From the NCBI RefSeq assembly GCF_009363435.1, contig NZ_CP045354.1, forward strand, positions 2,756,501-2,820,500: a DNA stretch of 64,000 nt. Direction: 5' to 3'. Positions 1 to 8,739 of this stretch are shown piece by piece. The position numbers and the translations under genes were made by a program. Position 1 is the first letter of the stretch. Every line of letters begins with the position of its first letter. The DNA is from Labrenzia sp. THAF82 (lineage in GTDB: Bacteria; Pseudomonadota; Alphaproteobacteria; Rhizobiales; Stappiaceae). The notes under the pieces were generated by a model. The model did not search any database. It was not told the DNA's origin and saw only the letters and a program-made list of their open reading frames with translations.

Positions 1-2
1 TG

Positions 3-578
3 TCGCCCGAGGCGATGATCCTTGTCGGGATCGCGATGCTCTTCACCTTCAATGCCCTCCTTGCGTTTCTACAATATGGCGCATCTGAAATTCAGTTGGC
101 CCAACTGATTTTCTGGCAGTTGGGGTCCCTGGCGCGTGCCACGTGGGCGAAAGTGGGGGTTTGCTTCCTCGTTTTGGCGTTAATCCTTCCATGGTTCATG
201 TACCGCTCATGGGCTTTGACCGCACTTCGCATGGGCGAAGACAAGGCGGCAGCACTTGGCGTGAATGTCAGCCTTTTGCGGATCGGTGTTTTGGCAGGTG
301 TTTCACTGCTGTCGGCCGTTGCCGTGTCTTTTGTCGGTGCAATTGCCTTTGTCGGTCTCGTCGGACCTCACATTGCCAGGATGATCGTCGGTGAAGACCA
401 GCGTGGCTTCCTGCCTTTGTCTGCCCTGTGCGGAGCGCTCATTCTCTCCGGCACATCCATTGCGTCCAAAGCGATTTCGCCCGGAATTGTCTATCCGATC
501 GGCATGATCACGTCTCTCATCGGAATCCCGTTCTTCATTCTTTTGATCCTTGGTCAACGCAAAAGGCATTGGCAATGA
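3..578 (+). CDS. FecCD-family iron-type ABC transporter permease (5' truncated by window edge)
   Basis: The reading frame is open to the left edge, so only the C-terminal ~190 residues are present. They are strongly hydrophobic, with several membrane segments and the family-typical coupling region (ALGVN, about residues 83-87 of the visible part) and FVGLVGPHIAR (about 116-126). In FecCD/BtuC proteins this region contacts the ATPase and forms part of the channel for ferric siderophore, heme or cobalamin. The stop overlaps the start of the ATPase gene (ATGA), indicating one operon. The binding protein is presumably upstream, outside the window; the substrate cannot be told from this fragment. 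Confidence 0.93.
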   Translation, partial: SPEAMILVGIAMLFTFNALLAFLQYGASEIQLAQLIFWQLGSLARATWAKVGVCFLVLALILPWFMYRSWALTALRMGEDKAAALGVNVSLLRIGVLAGVSLLSAVAVSFVGAIAFVGLVGPHIARMIVGEDQRGFLPLSALCGALILSGTSIASKAISPGIVYPIGMITSLIGIPFFILLILGQRKRHWQ

Positions 579-1348
579 GTGGGCTGTCTGCTGAAGGCCT
601 GAGCTTTTCTTATGGATCTCGGCAAATCTTCAATCAGATCGATGTCGGACCGGTAAAAAGCGGCCAATTGACAGCCCTTATCGGACCTAACGCTTCCGGC
701 AAATCGACCCTGTTTCGTCTGATTGCCGGATTGCTATCAGTTGAAACCGGCAAGGTGCAGCTCGGCGAAACCGATCTGACTTCGCTGTCCACGCGAGCAC
801 GGCTCAAACGCGTCTGCTTCATGCCGCAGTTTTTCACGGCAAACGCTGCATTGACCGTTTTCGACGTTGTCATGATGGCTCACAAACAATTGCAAGGCTG
901 GCGCGTCAGCGAGGCGGACATGATCGCTGTCGGGACTGCGCTTGAAGCGGCCGGCATCGGCCACCTCGCGGAGGCTTATGTGAGTGAACTGTCCGGTGGG
1001 CAGTCTCAAATGGTCTCTGTGGCCCAGGCATTGATCCGGAACTCGGATGTTTATCTCTTCGATGAACCGACATCTGCGCTTGATCTTCGACACCAACTGG
1101 AAGTGCTGCGGCAGATCAGGTCAGCGGTTATTGCCAGAAATGCGATTGGAATTGTCGCCCTTCATGACCTGAACCTGGCAGCGCGTTTTGCCGACAATCT
1201 CATTCTGCTGGGCAAAGGGCGGATCCTGGCACAAGGCAGTCCTGCTGAAGTGCTGCGAAAGCAATCCATTGCAGACATCTATGGGGTCGCCATTGAAACC
1301 ACTACCGGTCCCAGAGAGGAGATCGTCGTTCATGCTTACCCGTCGTAA
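575..1348 (+). CDS. ABC transporter ATP-binding protein, FecE/FhuC type
   Basis: 257 residues. Walker A GPNASGKST at 37-45, Q-loop near MPQFF, ABC signature LSGGQ and Walker B with LFDEPTSALD are all present, so it should hydrolyse ATP to drive the adjoining FecCD permease. The ATG at 575 overlaps the permease stop by 4 nt. An in-frame ATG further upstream lies inside the permease gene and is not needed. The 3' end overlaps the next (cupredoxin) gene by 17 nt, so all three are probably translated together. Substrate class (siderophore, heme, cobalamin) is inferred only from the family. Confidence 0.95.
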   Translation: MSGLSAEGLSFSYGSRQIFNQIDVGPVKSGQLTALIGPNASGKSTLFRLIAGLLSVETGKVQLGETDLTSLSTRARLKRVCFMPQFFTANAALTVFDVVMMAHKQLQGWRVSEADMIAVGTALEAAGIGHLAEAYVSELSGGQSQMVSVAQALIRNSDVYLFDEPTSALDLRHQLEVLRQIRSAVIARNAIGIVALHDLNLAARFADNLILLGKGRILAQGSPAEVLRKQSIADIYGVAIETTTGPREEIVVHAYPS

Positions 1349-1805
1349 TTTTGTCCTTTCGCTGACCGCACTGGCAGGCGTCGGTCCGGCATTGGCGTGT
1401 CCTGCGCCCAAGGCTGACGGAACGTCGCATGGCATCTTGATGCTAAATGCCGACTGCGGTGATCCGGGCAATCCGAATGTCTTTGAACCTGCGATCCTGC
1501 ACATAAACACAGGTGACAGTGTCACTTTCGTTCCGACGGATGCCGGGCACAACTCGGCATCAAAACGCGGCATGATTCCGGACGGGGCCGAGCCCTGGAA
1601 CGGCGCGATCGATGAAAGACTGACAATCGAATTCAATGTTCCTGGAATTTACGGCCATATCTGTGTGCCGCATTACGAGTGGGGCATGGTCGGTCTGATC
1701 GTTGTTGGCCAGGACTTATCCAACTTAAAGGCTGCCAAGAAGGTGAGGCACCCGGGCAGTGCCCGAAAGGTCTTTCGTTCTCTATTGAAAGAGCTGGAGG
1801 CATAA
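1332..1805 (+). CDS. Tat-exported cupredoxin, pseudoazurin-like
   Basis: 157 residues. An N-terminal twin-arginine signal (RRNFVLSL at 4-11, then a hydrophobic stretch ending ALA) sends it to the periplasm. The mature part is plastocyanin/pseudoazurin-like, with type I copper ligands visible as His73 (in AGHN), Cys111, His114 and Met119 (CVPHYEWGM), the spacing of pseudoazurin. Such proteins carry single electrons, classically to nitrite or nitrous oxide reductases, but no denitrification gene is nearby. Its start lies inside the ATPase gene, so expression is tied to the ABC importer. A role in reducing or handling the imported metal is possible but inferred. Confidence 0.88.
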   Translation: MLTRRNFVLSLTALAGVGPALACPAPKADGTSHGILMLNADCGDPGNPNVFEPAILHINTGDSVTFVPTDAGHNSASKRGMIPDGAEPWNGAIDERLTIEFNVPGIYGHICVPHYEWGMVGLIVVGQDLSNLKAAKKVRHPGSARKVFRSLLKELEA

Positions 1806-1814
1806 CCGGTAACC

Positions 1815-2492
1815 ATGGTCACTCAACTGATCAATACGTGGACACGTGAGCCGCTTGAAGAAAGCGGCATGACAGCTGAACATACCTGGATCTGGCGGGA
1901 AATGATCTCTGCGATCGATGAGCAGGATCTAAGCGGGCAGAAGGTTCTGGACTTCGGCTGCAACCAGGGCGGTTTCTTGCGGCTGCTGTATGATCAACGG
2001 CCTTTCGCGTCGGGTGTTGGTGTCGACCTTGCCCAAAAGGCTGTCGATATCGCTGAAGCTCGGAAAGACGGGCGACCGATTGACTACCGTGCCACTTCGG
2101 ATCTGGCCGAACTCGGTGAAATATTTGATTTGGCCTTCAGCCATGAAGTCATCTATCTGATTGAAGATCTTGCCAGGCATGCGGAGCAGATTGCCAGTGT
2201 CCTGAAACCGGGCAGCAATTACTATGCCGTCACCTGTTGCCACAAGGACAGTCCATTGTGGGCTTCTTGGAGGCCAAGAATCCAGGCCTTTTCAAATATC
2301 AATGTGCCCGATCATGGTGTTGCAGACATTGCAGGTGCTTTCCGGGCTCACGGCTTTGACGTCGCCGTTAGCCGGTTTCTGGCATCGGCCTTGGTCCCGT
2401 TGGAAGGACCGAACGACTATTTTCAAAGCGACGTTGAACGGCTCGATTGCTACGCAAATTGGAAACTGATGTTTCGGATGAGGCGGTTATAA
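1815..2492 (+). CDS. Class I SAM-dependent methyltransferase
   Basis: 225 residues with a Rossmann-type methyltransferase fold: motif I VLDFGCNQGGF (about 44-54), an acidic residue after strand 2 (GVDLAQ) and the motif IV-like FDLAFSHEVIYLI. The substrate is not recognisable. The gene starts 9 nt after the cupredoxin stop, with GGAGG near 1796-1800, so it is probably the last gene of the ABC importer operon. That context would fit modification of a small metal-binding molecule, but this is speculation. Confidence 0.85.
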   Translation: MVTQLINTWTREPLEESGMTAEHTWIWREMISAIDEQDLSGQKVLDFGCNQGGFLRLLYDQRPFASGVGVDLAQKAVDIAEARKDGRPIDYRATSDLAELGEIFDLAFSHEVIYLIEDLARHAEQIASVLKPGSNYYAVTCCHKDSPLWASWRPRIQAFSNINVPDHGVADIAGAFRAHGFDVAVSRFLASALVPLEGPNDYFQSDVERLDCYANWKLMFRMRRL

Positions 2493-2583
2493 GAGAGTTT
2501 GGCTGCAGGTCGTAACGAAGGATTTTGCTGTTCTGCCGATCAGCAACTCGGTGCACTGATATCACTGAGCGTTCTGAATGCAG

Positions 2584-2850
2584 CTATTTCGCCACTGATT
2601 GCTCAATGGTTCTCACAAAGTCCCTGAAGGTCAATTGGGCCTTTTCCTGATCTCGCGGACTGAACACGTCATCCTCAAGAACACAGCCGAACTCTCTTTC
2701 GACGGCCATCACAATGCCGATTGCGTCAAGGCTGTCGGCTCCCAGTTTTGCCAGTGTCGAGTTGGAGGAGATAATCCATTCGGCGATATTTAGTGTCTTG
2801 GCGACAACTGTTTTGGTGCGCGCTTCAATATCAGTCATTGGAATCGACAT
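2584..2850 (-). CDS. Orphan acyl carrier protein
   Basis: 88 residues from the chosen ATG at 2850; a longer ORF begins upstream at 2904 and an ATG at 2838 is also possible. The helix-II motif GADSLDAIGIVMAVEREF with Ser40 as the expected phosphopantetheine attachment site is typical of acyl carrier proteins, as is the acidic composition. No ketosynthase, adenylation enzyme or other partner is adjacent, so whether it serves lipid, secondary-metabolite or aminoacyl chemistry is unknown. It is convergent with the methyltransferase gene. Confidence 0.85.
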   Translation of the reverse strand: MSIPMTDIEARTKTVVAKTLNIAEWIISSNSTLAKLGADSLDAIGIVMAVEREFGCVLEDDVFSPRDQEKAQLTFRDFVRTIEQSVAK

Positions 2851-3178
2851 GGGAACTTTACGGAAAGGAGTGCACCGCTTAGTTCCTCCGATGACCTTAC
2901 GCAAGGTCCTACACCTAAAAATTGAACCGTGACGCGAACTTGGGTTGCTTTTTCTTTCCAGTCGCCGCCTGAAACCCCATGAAACCGGCCAGAATGAAGA
3001 ATGGCATTGGAACTTGTGTCACGCAAAATATTTAGGGGATAGGCTTGTGATCAGAGGCTGGAAAGTTGTCTTCAACATCCCAGCTAGGCTCAGCTGAAGA
3101 TCCCACAGTACCGGATTCCAACAATCCCTATGTACGTGCAATGCTGGCTGCCGCTCTGTGCGCTGGGCAAGGCAGATT
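2851..3178. other. Intergenic stretch without a supported gene
   Basis: 328 bases between the acyl carrier protein gene and the XRE regulator, both on the minus strand. It should hold the acyl carrier protein promoter. Short open frames here have no ribosome binding site or recognisable product. I see no strong hairpin or repeat. Confidence 0.5.
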
Positions 3179-3979
3179 TCACGAGAAGAAATGGGAATAA
3201 AACCAGTCGCGTGTCTTGTCGTTTGCAGGCAACAAGGTCTCCAGTCGCAGGTCATCGAGTGCGGCATCAGCGCTCATGCCTATGGTCGCGATCAGTGAGA
3301 ACATCTCAAGTTCAACGTTTTCGAAATTGAACCTGATTGTCAAAACCGGAGCATTTGTCGCTGGGCGCGGACCCTCCAACAGCCCCGCGACACCTTCCAG
3401 TGCCGCGAGTTCTTTCAGGAGTGCCTGCGCTTCCTTGTCATGTGGCCGTCTTGCCACCTCCAATTCCAGCATTCTTATCAGGGCTCTCGAGGTATCTTCC
3501 CAGTTCGAAATGCAGTTGCGCAGCTGTCCCGGTGACAGGATTTCACGCAAGAGGTTCGGATCACCGCGCGCACCTGCCATGGAAAAGAACCTCTTTGCAG
3601 GCTCATTGGCCTTAACGAGGTTCCAGATCCGGTCGATCGAGACCGCAGGGAAGGGAGCGTGACCTCTCAGGACATGATCGATAGAGGCATCGACGGCTTT
3701 CTGTGTTTCACCGTCCCACCCGTGGAGTGAAGACCTTGCTGCAAACCCGGCAGACAGAAGCATCGCGTCGACCTCAGCGGCAGGCATTTCGAGCGCTTCA
3801 GCCAATTGTGCGATGGCGAACCGGCTTGGGTTGGAGCGGCCGGTTTCAAGAAAGCTGATGTGCCGTTGTGACATTCCGGATTGAAGCGAGAGCTCCAGCT
3901 GGCTGAGTCTGCGGCGCTGCCTCCAGGATTTCAAAAATCCGGGAAACGCCGGATCGGAGATGTTCAGATTATGTTGCAT
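3179..3979 (-). CDS. XRE-family transcriptional regulator with MmyB-like ligand-binding domain
   Basis: 266 residues from ATG 3979; the frame extends a few codons further to 4003. Residues about 12-70 form a Cro/CI-type helix-turn-helix (RRRLSQLELSLQSGMSQRHISFLE), and the remainder resembles the MmyB-like sensor domain found in many actinobacterial and proteobacterial XRE regulators (LLSAGFAA, IWNLVKANEPAKRFF). It is divergent from the SRPBCC membrane protein gene with about 110 bp between, so that gene is the likely target. The ligand is unknown; in related proteins it is thought to be a small lipophilic molecule. Confidence 0.9.
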   Translation of the reverse strand: MQHNLNISDPAFPGFLKSWRQRRRLSQLELSLQSGMSQRHISFLETGRSNPSRFAIAQLAEALEMPAAEVDAMLLSAGFAARSSLHGWDGETQKAVDASIDHVLRGHAPFPAVSIDRIWNLVKANEPAKRFFSMAGARGDPNLLREILSPGQLRNCISNWEDTSRALIRMLELEVARRPHDKEAQALLKELAALEGVAGLLEGPRPATNAPVLTIRFNFENVELEMFSLIATIGMSADAALDDLRLETLLPANDKTRDWFYSHFFS

Positions 3980-4090
3980 GGCGCGATTGTGCACGCATCG
4001 CATGCCAAGGTCGATTACCTACGACGTAATTGAGTTGATGTCTCAGATCGTCAAGTTCAGGGCCACCCCTAACTGACGAGAGGTTACACA

Positions 4091-4981
4091 ATGGAACATT
4101 CGAAAACGGCGCGGGCCTTCCTCGGAATGAATGCCGCATTTTCGTTGCTGACGGGTGCGGCTCTTCTAATCGCTGCAGGGCAGTTTGCGGAATTGCTGTT
4201 TGCCAACGAAGCGGCATGGCAAAGCTGGACGCTGCGTATTCTGGGTGTCGGCTTGATACTCTTTGGCGTTGATCTGATCTTCTTGGCCACGGACCGTTTT
4301 ACTACAAAAGCACAGGTGACCTTGATCAGTTTTTTGGATTCGGGTTGGGTTCTTGGTAGCGCTTTTTTGCTTGTATTTGCCGGATCGCTCTTTACCGACA
4401 CAGGCGCGATCCTTGTTGCTGTAGTGGCCGCATTTGTTACATTTTTTGCGGTCGGGCAGTATCTGGGTGCGCGAAAAATTTTAGCGCCTCTCAGTCAGGC
4501 TTCGGTGACAATGTCCGGCGGAAAAATACTGGCCAAGGTCAGCCGCAAAGTGGATGCATCACAGGATATCGTCTGGCGGGTCATGAGCGATCACCCCGGT
4601 TATGCGGATGTCGCCGACAATATCTCTAAGGTCGAGGTGGTTGAAGGAGATGGCATCGGAATGCAGCGCCGCTGTTATGGCCCGAAAGGAGAAAACTGGC
4701 TCGAAACCTGCGACTATTTTGAAGCCGGTCGGGGCTTTGGGTTCCGGATCCACACGGAAGCCGATGATTATCCTTACCCGATTTCCGATCTGCATGGGGA
4801 ATGGGTTGTCGAGAGCAATGGAAACGGTTCGGAATTCGCGATCAATATCGAGGCAGAACCCAAAGGCAATTTCCTGGTTCAAACCTTGTTCAAGACCATG
4901 GCCAAACGGCAATTCAAGGCGGTCTTGGCTGATCTCGCCGATGCCTGGGCTGCGCGAATGGAGCGGGAAGCCCGGGCGTGA
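4091..4981 (+). CDS. Membrane-anchored SRPBCC-domain protein
   Basis: 296 residues. The first ~130 contain four predicted membrane helices (around 10-30, 45-65, 75-95 and 100-125). Residues about 145-290 form a cytoplasmic START/polyketide-cyclase-like SRPBCC domain (DASQDIVWRVMSDHPGYADV), a fold that holds hydrophobic ligands. The ATG follows GAGAGG closely. It is divergent from the XRE/MmyB regulator, which probably controls it. A role in detoxifying or sensing a lipophilic compound is a guess from domain content. Confidence 0.85.
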   Translation: MEHSKTARAFLGMNAAFSLLTGAALLIAAGQFAELLFANEAAWQSWTLRILGVGLILFGVDLIFLATDRFTTKAQVTLISFLDSGWVLGSAFLLVFAGSLFTDTGAILVAVVAAFVTFFAVGQYLGARKILAPLSQASVTMSGGKILAKVSRKVDASQDIVWRVMSDHPGYADVADNISKVEVVEGDGIGMQRRCYGPKGENWLETCDYFEAGRGFGFRIHTEADDYPYPISDLHGEWVVESNGNGSEFAINIEAEPKGNFLVQTLFKTMAKRQFKAVLADLADAWAARMEREARA

Positions 4982-5145
4982 CATGAGGTTGCCCCTGTCA
5001 GCAAGGCGATGAATGTGTCGCCTTGCCGATCCTCGGCATTCTTGCATTCTTGAAGACGCTCTCTTTTGGTTTGTGCTCAGCTGGAATGAACTCAAAAGGC
5101 TCTGATCGGGTTGACTGCGGATCATTATGTGAACAGGTTCGATAC

Positions 5146-5889
5146 ATGAGATTTGCCGCCATTGCCGATATTCATGGAAACTCGGATGCTCTGGAAGCGG
5201 TTCTTTCCGACATCGATGCCCTGGGAATTTCCACGGTGGTCAATCTTGGTGATCATCTGAGCGGGCCACTGGACGCCCGCAGGACGATCGAGCTTCTGAT
5301 GGAGCGCATGTATCCTTCGATCCGTGGCAACCACGACAGATGGTTGATTGAACAAGACCCGTCGGAGATGGGGGCTTCCGACAGGGCAGCCTATGAACAG
5401 CTGGCAAAGCACCATCTTGACTGGCTGAAGGCACTGCCGTCTTCGCTCACCTTGTTTGATGAAGTGCTGCTTTGTCACGGAACACCTGCCAGCGATGTCA
5501 GTTACTGGCTGGAAAGGGTTGAGGCGGACGGCCGTGTCAGATCTGCCACGATCGATGAGATCGAGGCGGAAGCTTCTGGTATCGATGCCAAACTTCTGCT
5601 TTGTGGCCACACGCATATCCCAAGATACGTTCGATTGCGGGACGGGCGGCTGGTACTCAATCCAGGAAGCGTTGGCTGCCCGGGCTACGACGATGACACG
5701 CCGGTTTATCATCAGATGCAAACCGGTTCACCAAATGCATCTTATGCAATTGCGGAAAAGCCTGGCGGCGACTGGCTCGTCACGTTTCGCTCAGTTCCCT
5801 ATGACAATCGGCGTATGGTCGAGATGGCAAAGCAAAAGGGACGGAACGAATGGGCCGATGCCCTGTCGACTGGCTGGATCGGGTCTTGA
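5146..5889 (+). CDS. Metallophosphoesterase, YfcE-like
   Basis: 247 residues starting MRFAAIADIHGN; the frame runs upstream to 5023 but without conserved sequence. The calcineurin-like metal motifs are all present: DIHGN (Asp8, His10), GDHLSG, GNHD and the C-terminal GHTH. These bind two metal ions that hydrolyse phosphodiester or phosphomonoester bonds. The length and the NPGSVGCPGYDD segment fit the small YfcE/MJ0936-like phosphodiesterases. The physiological substrate is unknown and neighbours give no hint. Confidence 0.92.
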   Translation: MRFAAIADIHGNSDALEAVLSDIDALGISTVVNLGDHLSGPLDARRTIELLMERMYPSIRGNHDRWLIEQDPSEMGASDRAAYEQLAKHHLDWLKALPSSLTLFDEVLLCHGTPASDVSYWLERVEADGRVRSATIDEIEAEASGIDAKLLLCGHTHIPRYVRLRDGRLVLNPGSVGCPGYDDDTPVYHQMQTGSPNASYAIAEKPGGDWLVTFRSVPYDNRRMVEMAKQKGRNEWADALSTGWIGS

Positions 5890-6122
5890 TGTCGTCGTGA
5901 TGAACCTCGATCTCCAACAACGTTTGGTTCGGTTTTATTCGTCACTGAAAACAATACGTTAACTCTGGGATGACGCAGAAAGGCCTTTCATCGGTCGGAA
6001 AGCAGCCTCCATGTTGACTGACAATTGCGATCCGGACAGTTTTGGCTTCAAGGAGCGTTTTGGCGTTTCTTTGAAGAGCGCACTGATTGTCATCAGCACC
6101 AGATCCGGGAAAGAAGTTGACC

Positions 6123-6872
6123 ATGAACAGGACATTTGATGCTGAGCGCCTGGATGTTCCTGATCTCCTGCAGCGGATGCCGGAGGGGTCCTCTCTTTCA
6201 GTCAACACGATCCGCAAAGCCGACATGAAGCGCCTCAAGGGCATGGATCAGCTGCCGCTGGCGTTTTTGGGACTGCGCTGGCTGTCCGCACCTGACCTGA
6301 CAAATGTGCCTTTGCCGCCTTCGCTGAAGGAGTTAAGGATCTGGCATTCCAACAAACTCAAATCGCTGGATGGCATAGAAGTCGCGACGGGTCTTGAGAA
6401 GCTTGATCTTCGGGAAAACGGATTGCTGGAAAACGGGTCGGCTGTTCGAAACCTTCCAAAACTGCATAGCCTTTCCATCGAAGGCGGAAATTCTTCGCGG
6501 CAAAAAGTTGAAACTCTGAGTTTTCTGGAAGGGCTGCCACTGGAGCATTTGAGCCTTGTCGCTGTCGAAGGGCGTTCATTGGATCTTGGACCAGTTGCCC
6601 GCCTGCCGAAATTGAAGAGTCTCGATGTTCAGGGGCAGGAGTTTCCTTCGGTCGAGCTGGCCAAGGTTGCCGCGTCATTCCCCTGGTTCCTCGATCAGCT
6701 TTTGGATCTGCCGGAGTGCTCCATCAACGGGATGGCCTGCAAAAAATGCGGTGGACGCAAGAAAGAGCTTTTTATCAAGGAAGCGAAAGGCTTGTGGTGC
6801 CCTGATTGTGAAGCAGCTGGACTTGAAAAAGCGCTGACCGGTTTTCAAGAACTGGTCGCTGGTGCTCCGTGA
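6123..6872 (+). CDS. Leucine-rich-repeat-like protein with C-terminal zinc ribbon
   Basis: 249 residues from ATG 6123. Residues about 45-170 show irregular leucine-rich units (LKELRIW, LEKLDLREN, LPKLHSLSIE, LEHLSLV, LPKLKSLDV), a solenoid used for protein binding. Residues 206-229 carry CxxC...CxxC (Cys206, 209, 226, 229), a likely zinc ribbon. No signal peptide is visible, so it is probably cytoplasmic. The function is not recognised. The combination suggests an adaptor binding one partner by the repeats and another, or nucleic acid, by the zinc ribbon. Confidence 0.8.
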   Translation: MNRTFDAERLDVPDLLQRMPEGSSLSVNTIRKADMKRLKGMDQLPLAFLGLRWLSAPDLTNVPLPPSLKELRIWHSNKLKSLDGIEVATGLEKLDLRENGLLENGSAVRNLPKLHSLSIEGGNSSRQKVETLSFLEGLPLEHLSLVAVEGRSLDLGPVARLPKLKSLDVQGQEFPSVELAKVAASFPWFLDQLLDLPECSINGMACKKCGGRKKELFIKEAKGLWCPDCEAAGLEKALTGFQELVAGAP

Positions 6873-6901
6873 CAGGCCGTTTCAGCACCTTGAGCGACAG
6901 T

Positions 6902-7564
6902 CTATATGAAGCGTGCGATCTCCTCGATATGAATGCTCGCACAATCGACAAGCGGAAACGGAGACGTTTCGGGGCTCATGATGGCATTCAGATCCGTGCC
7001 GCCCAACAAAACAGCTTCAGCGCCATCGGAAATTAGTCTCTTGCCGGCTTCCAGAAAGACCTTGTGCAAGGCATCAGTCGGCTGGCCGGTTCGGGCAAGG
7101 GTGATGTAAGCTTCGTGAACCTGGTGCAGACTGTCGCCACCCGGCGCTCGTACGTCCACAGGTGCGAGTTTCCCATACATGGCCGAACTCATGACAGTTT
7201 CGGTTCCAAGTATGCCAACTGTCTGCATACCATTTTCCTGCAACCAGCTTGAAAGAACCTTTGTCAGGTCAATCACCGGCAGAGCAGATATTTCGGTGAA
7301 TCGGTCAATACAGAAATGACCTGCAATTGATGTCACCACGACGTTTTGTGCTCCTGCAGCGGCGAGGCGATCCGTCAAGGTTGCATAGATGGCGCATTGC
7401 GCAGCTTCATTGTTTCCGATCAGGTTCGCCAGCAGCGTTGAAGTGTCCGCATGAACGATCGTCAGCTCCAGGTCCTTTTTGATCGCAGCAGCAGCTCCAA
7501 TGAGTTTTCGGTAATAGAAGTCGGTTGCCGCCGGTCCAATCCCTCCGATCAATCCGATATGCAT
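6902..7564 (-). CDS. Aspartate/glutamate racemase family protein with atypical active site
   Basis: 220 residues. The start MHIGLIGGIGPAAT and the two-domain layout are those of the Asp/Glu racemase superfamily, which normally uses two cysteines (or Thr and Cys) as opposing acid/base. Here the first site reads TSIAGHF, with Ser79 at the Cys/Thr position, and the second reads LLGGTDL with Gly in place of Cys. Either the chemistry differs or activity is lost; the protein is otherwise intact. It is convergent with the LRR gene and its substrate is not predictable. Confidence 0.82.
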   Translation of the reverse strand: MHIGLIGGIGPAATDFYYRKLIGAAAAIKKDLELTIVHADTSTLLANLIGNNEAAQCAIYATLTDRLAAAGAQNVVVTSIAGHFCIDRFTEISALPVIDLTKVLSSWLQENGMQTVGILGTETVMSSAMYGKLAPVDVRAPGGDSLHQVHEAYITLARTGQPTDALHKVFLEAGKRLISDGAEAVLLGGTDLNAIMSPETSPFPLVDCASIHIEEIARFI

Positions 7565-7648
7565 GTTGGCCGATCCTTCCTGTTCCGCTTTGCGCAGTTG
7601 AAACCGAATTCAAGTCAGAGACGAAAATGTGACCTGTCTGCCTTCCTG

Positions 7649-8545
7649 TCAAAACGACCGGTGCTTCAGATCCGCCAAGGGCCAGTCAGCTTTCACGGCT
7701 GCGCCTTCATAAAGGCTATTAAGGAAGGACAAGATCTCCTTCGCAGGATCGTCGGCATTTCGTGCGTCTTCGTATTTCAATATGGCGAGAGCCCCGCCGT
7801 TTTTTTCCGCCCAAAAGGCGCTGCCGGGTTGAAGCGCAATCTGGTTCATCTCCGCCGGTTCCGGATAGGCATAGCCGTAGAGTGCCGGTTCCTGAAAACT
7901 GTCATCGCCCGGCCAGAAACCAATCGATATGACCTCATGAGAATAAGCTTCCTTGTCGGCCTGTGTTCCACCTTCAAGCGGGTGTGCACGTCCTGAGAAG
8001 CGCGTCACGACAAGATCGAACGAGTGCCAATAAAGCTGAACAGGTGTTTGCTTGCCGACGAAACTGGTCCTGTAGGTTTCGAACGTGCTTGAGATCCGGC
8101 ACAGCGCGCGCCAGAAATCCGAAACAGCTTGCCGGTCATATGCGCGGGGAGCATGGTCTTCGGGGAAGGGGACAGTCGATTTGTTGTCATAAGGCTTGCT
8201 GACGATTTTTACAGGGACCTCAAGATCGTCCAAACGCGAGAACAGTGCCTCATAGAAGGCTGCCACTGTCAGCCCGGAAACCGAAAACGACTTTTGCACG
8301 CCATCGTTTCTGCCGATGAGGACCTTGTGGTCGAGCATGTCATAAAGGATCTCAAAACCGCTATCGCCATAAGGGATCCGTCCGGTTGTCAGGCCGCGCA
8401 CGTGAGGATATAGCGTGACGTGCCACCAGTGGTTCAGTTTCGGATGCGCCTTCAGCCGCACTTTTCCAATCATTTGCAGAAACAAATGCAGCGTGTCCTT
8501 GGTGTCAGCCCAGTTATTGTAGGGAAGTGGCGGCAATGAGCTCAT
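7649..8545 (-). CDS. DUF5996-like conserved protein
   Basis: 298 residues from the ATG at 8545 (MSSLPPLPYNNWADTKDTLH); an upstream extension to 8659 is not convincing. The opening LPPLPYNNWxDTKDTLHLFLQM and the FDLVVTRFSGR segment match what I recall of the DUF5996 family, cytoplasmic proteins of ~300 residues of unknown function, rich in Trp, Tyr and His. It lies just upstream of the racemase homologue on the same strand (84-bp gap), so co-transcription is possible. I cannot assign an activity. Confidence 0.8.
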   Translation of the reverse strand: MSSLPPLPYNNWADTKDTLHLFLQMIGKVRLKAHPKLNHWWHVTLYPHVRGLTTGRIPYGDSGFEILYDMLDHKVLIGRNDGVQKSFSVSGLTVAAFYEALFSRLDDLEVPVKIVSKPYDNKSTVPFPEDHAPRAYDRQAVSDFWRALCRISSTFETYRTSFVGKQTPVQLYWHSFDLVVTRFSGRAHPLEGGTQADKEAYSHEVISIGFWPGDDSFQEPALYGYAYPEPAEMNQIALQPGSAFWAEKNGGALAILKYEDARNADDPAKEILSFLNSLYEGAAVKADWPLADLKHRSF

Positions 8546-8739
8546 GGAAGCAGTTCTCCGAATGGAATGCCTTATTGTCGGTGCTCTCAAGCCATCTAGT
8601 CTGAACTGGATTGGGGTCCAGACCAGCGCTTTGGCGCAAGCGACCGTTTTGCTCCCCAATCGCCAAAACGGGGTGTTCTTCTGCTGATTTCTCCCAAGGC
8701 AGAGGTTGCGCCTGCTTTTTTTGTGGGGGAAAAAACAGG

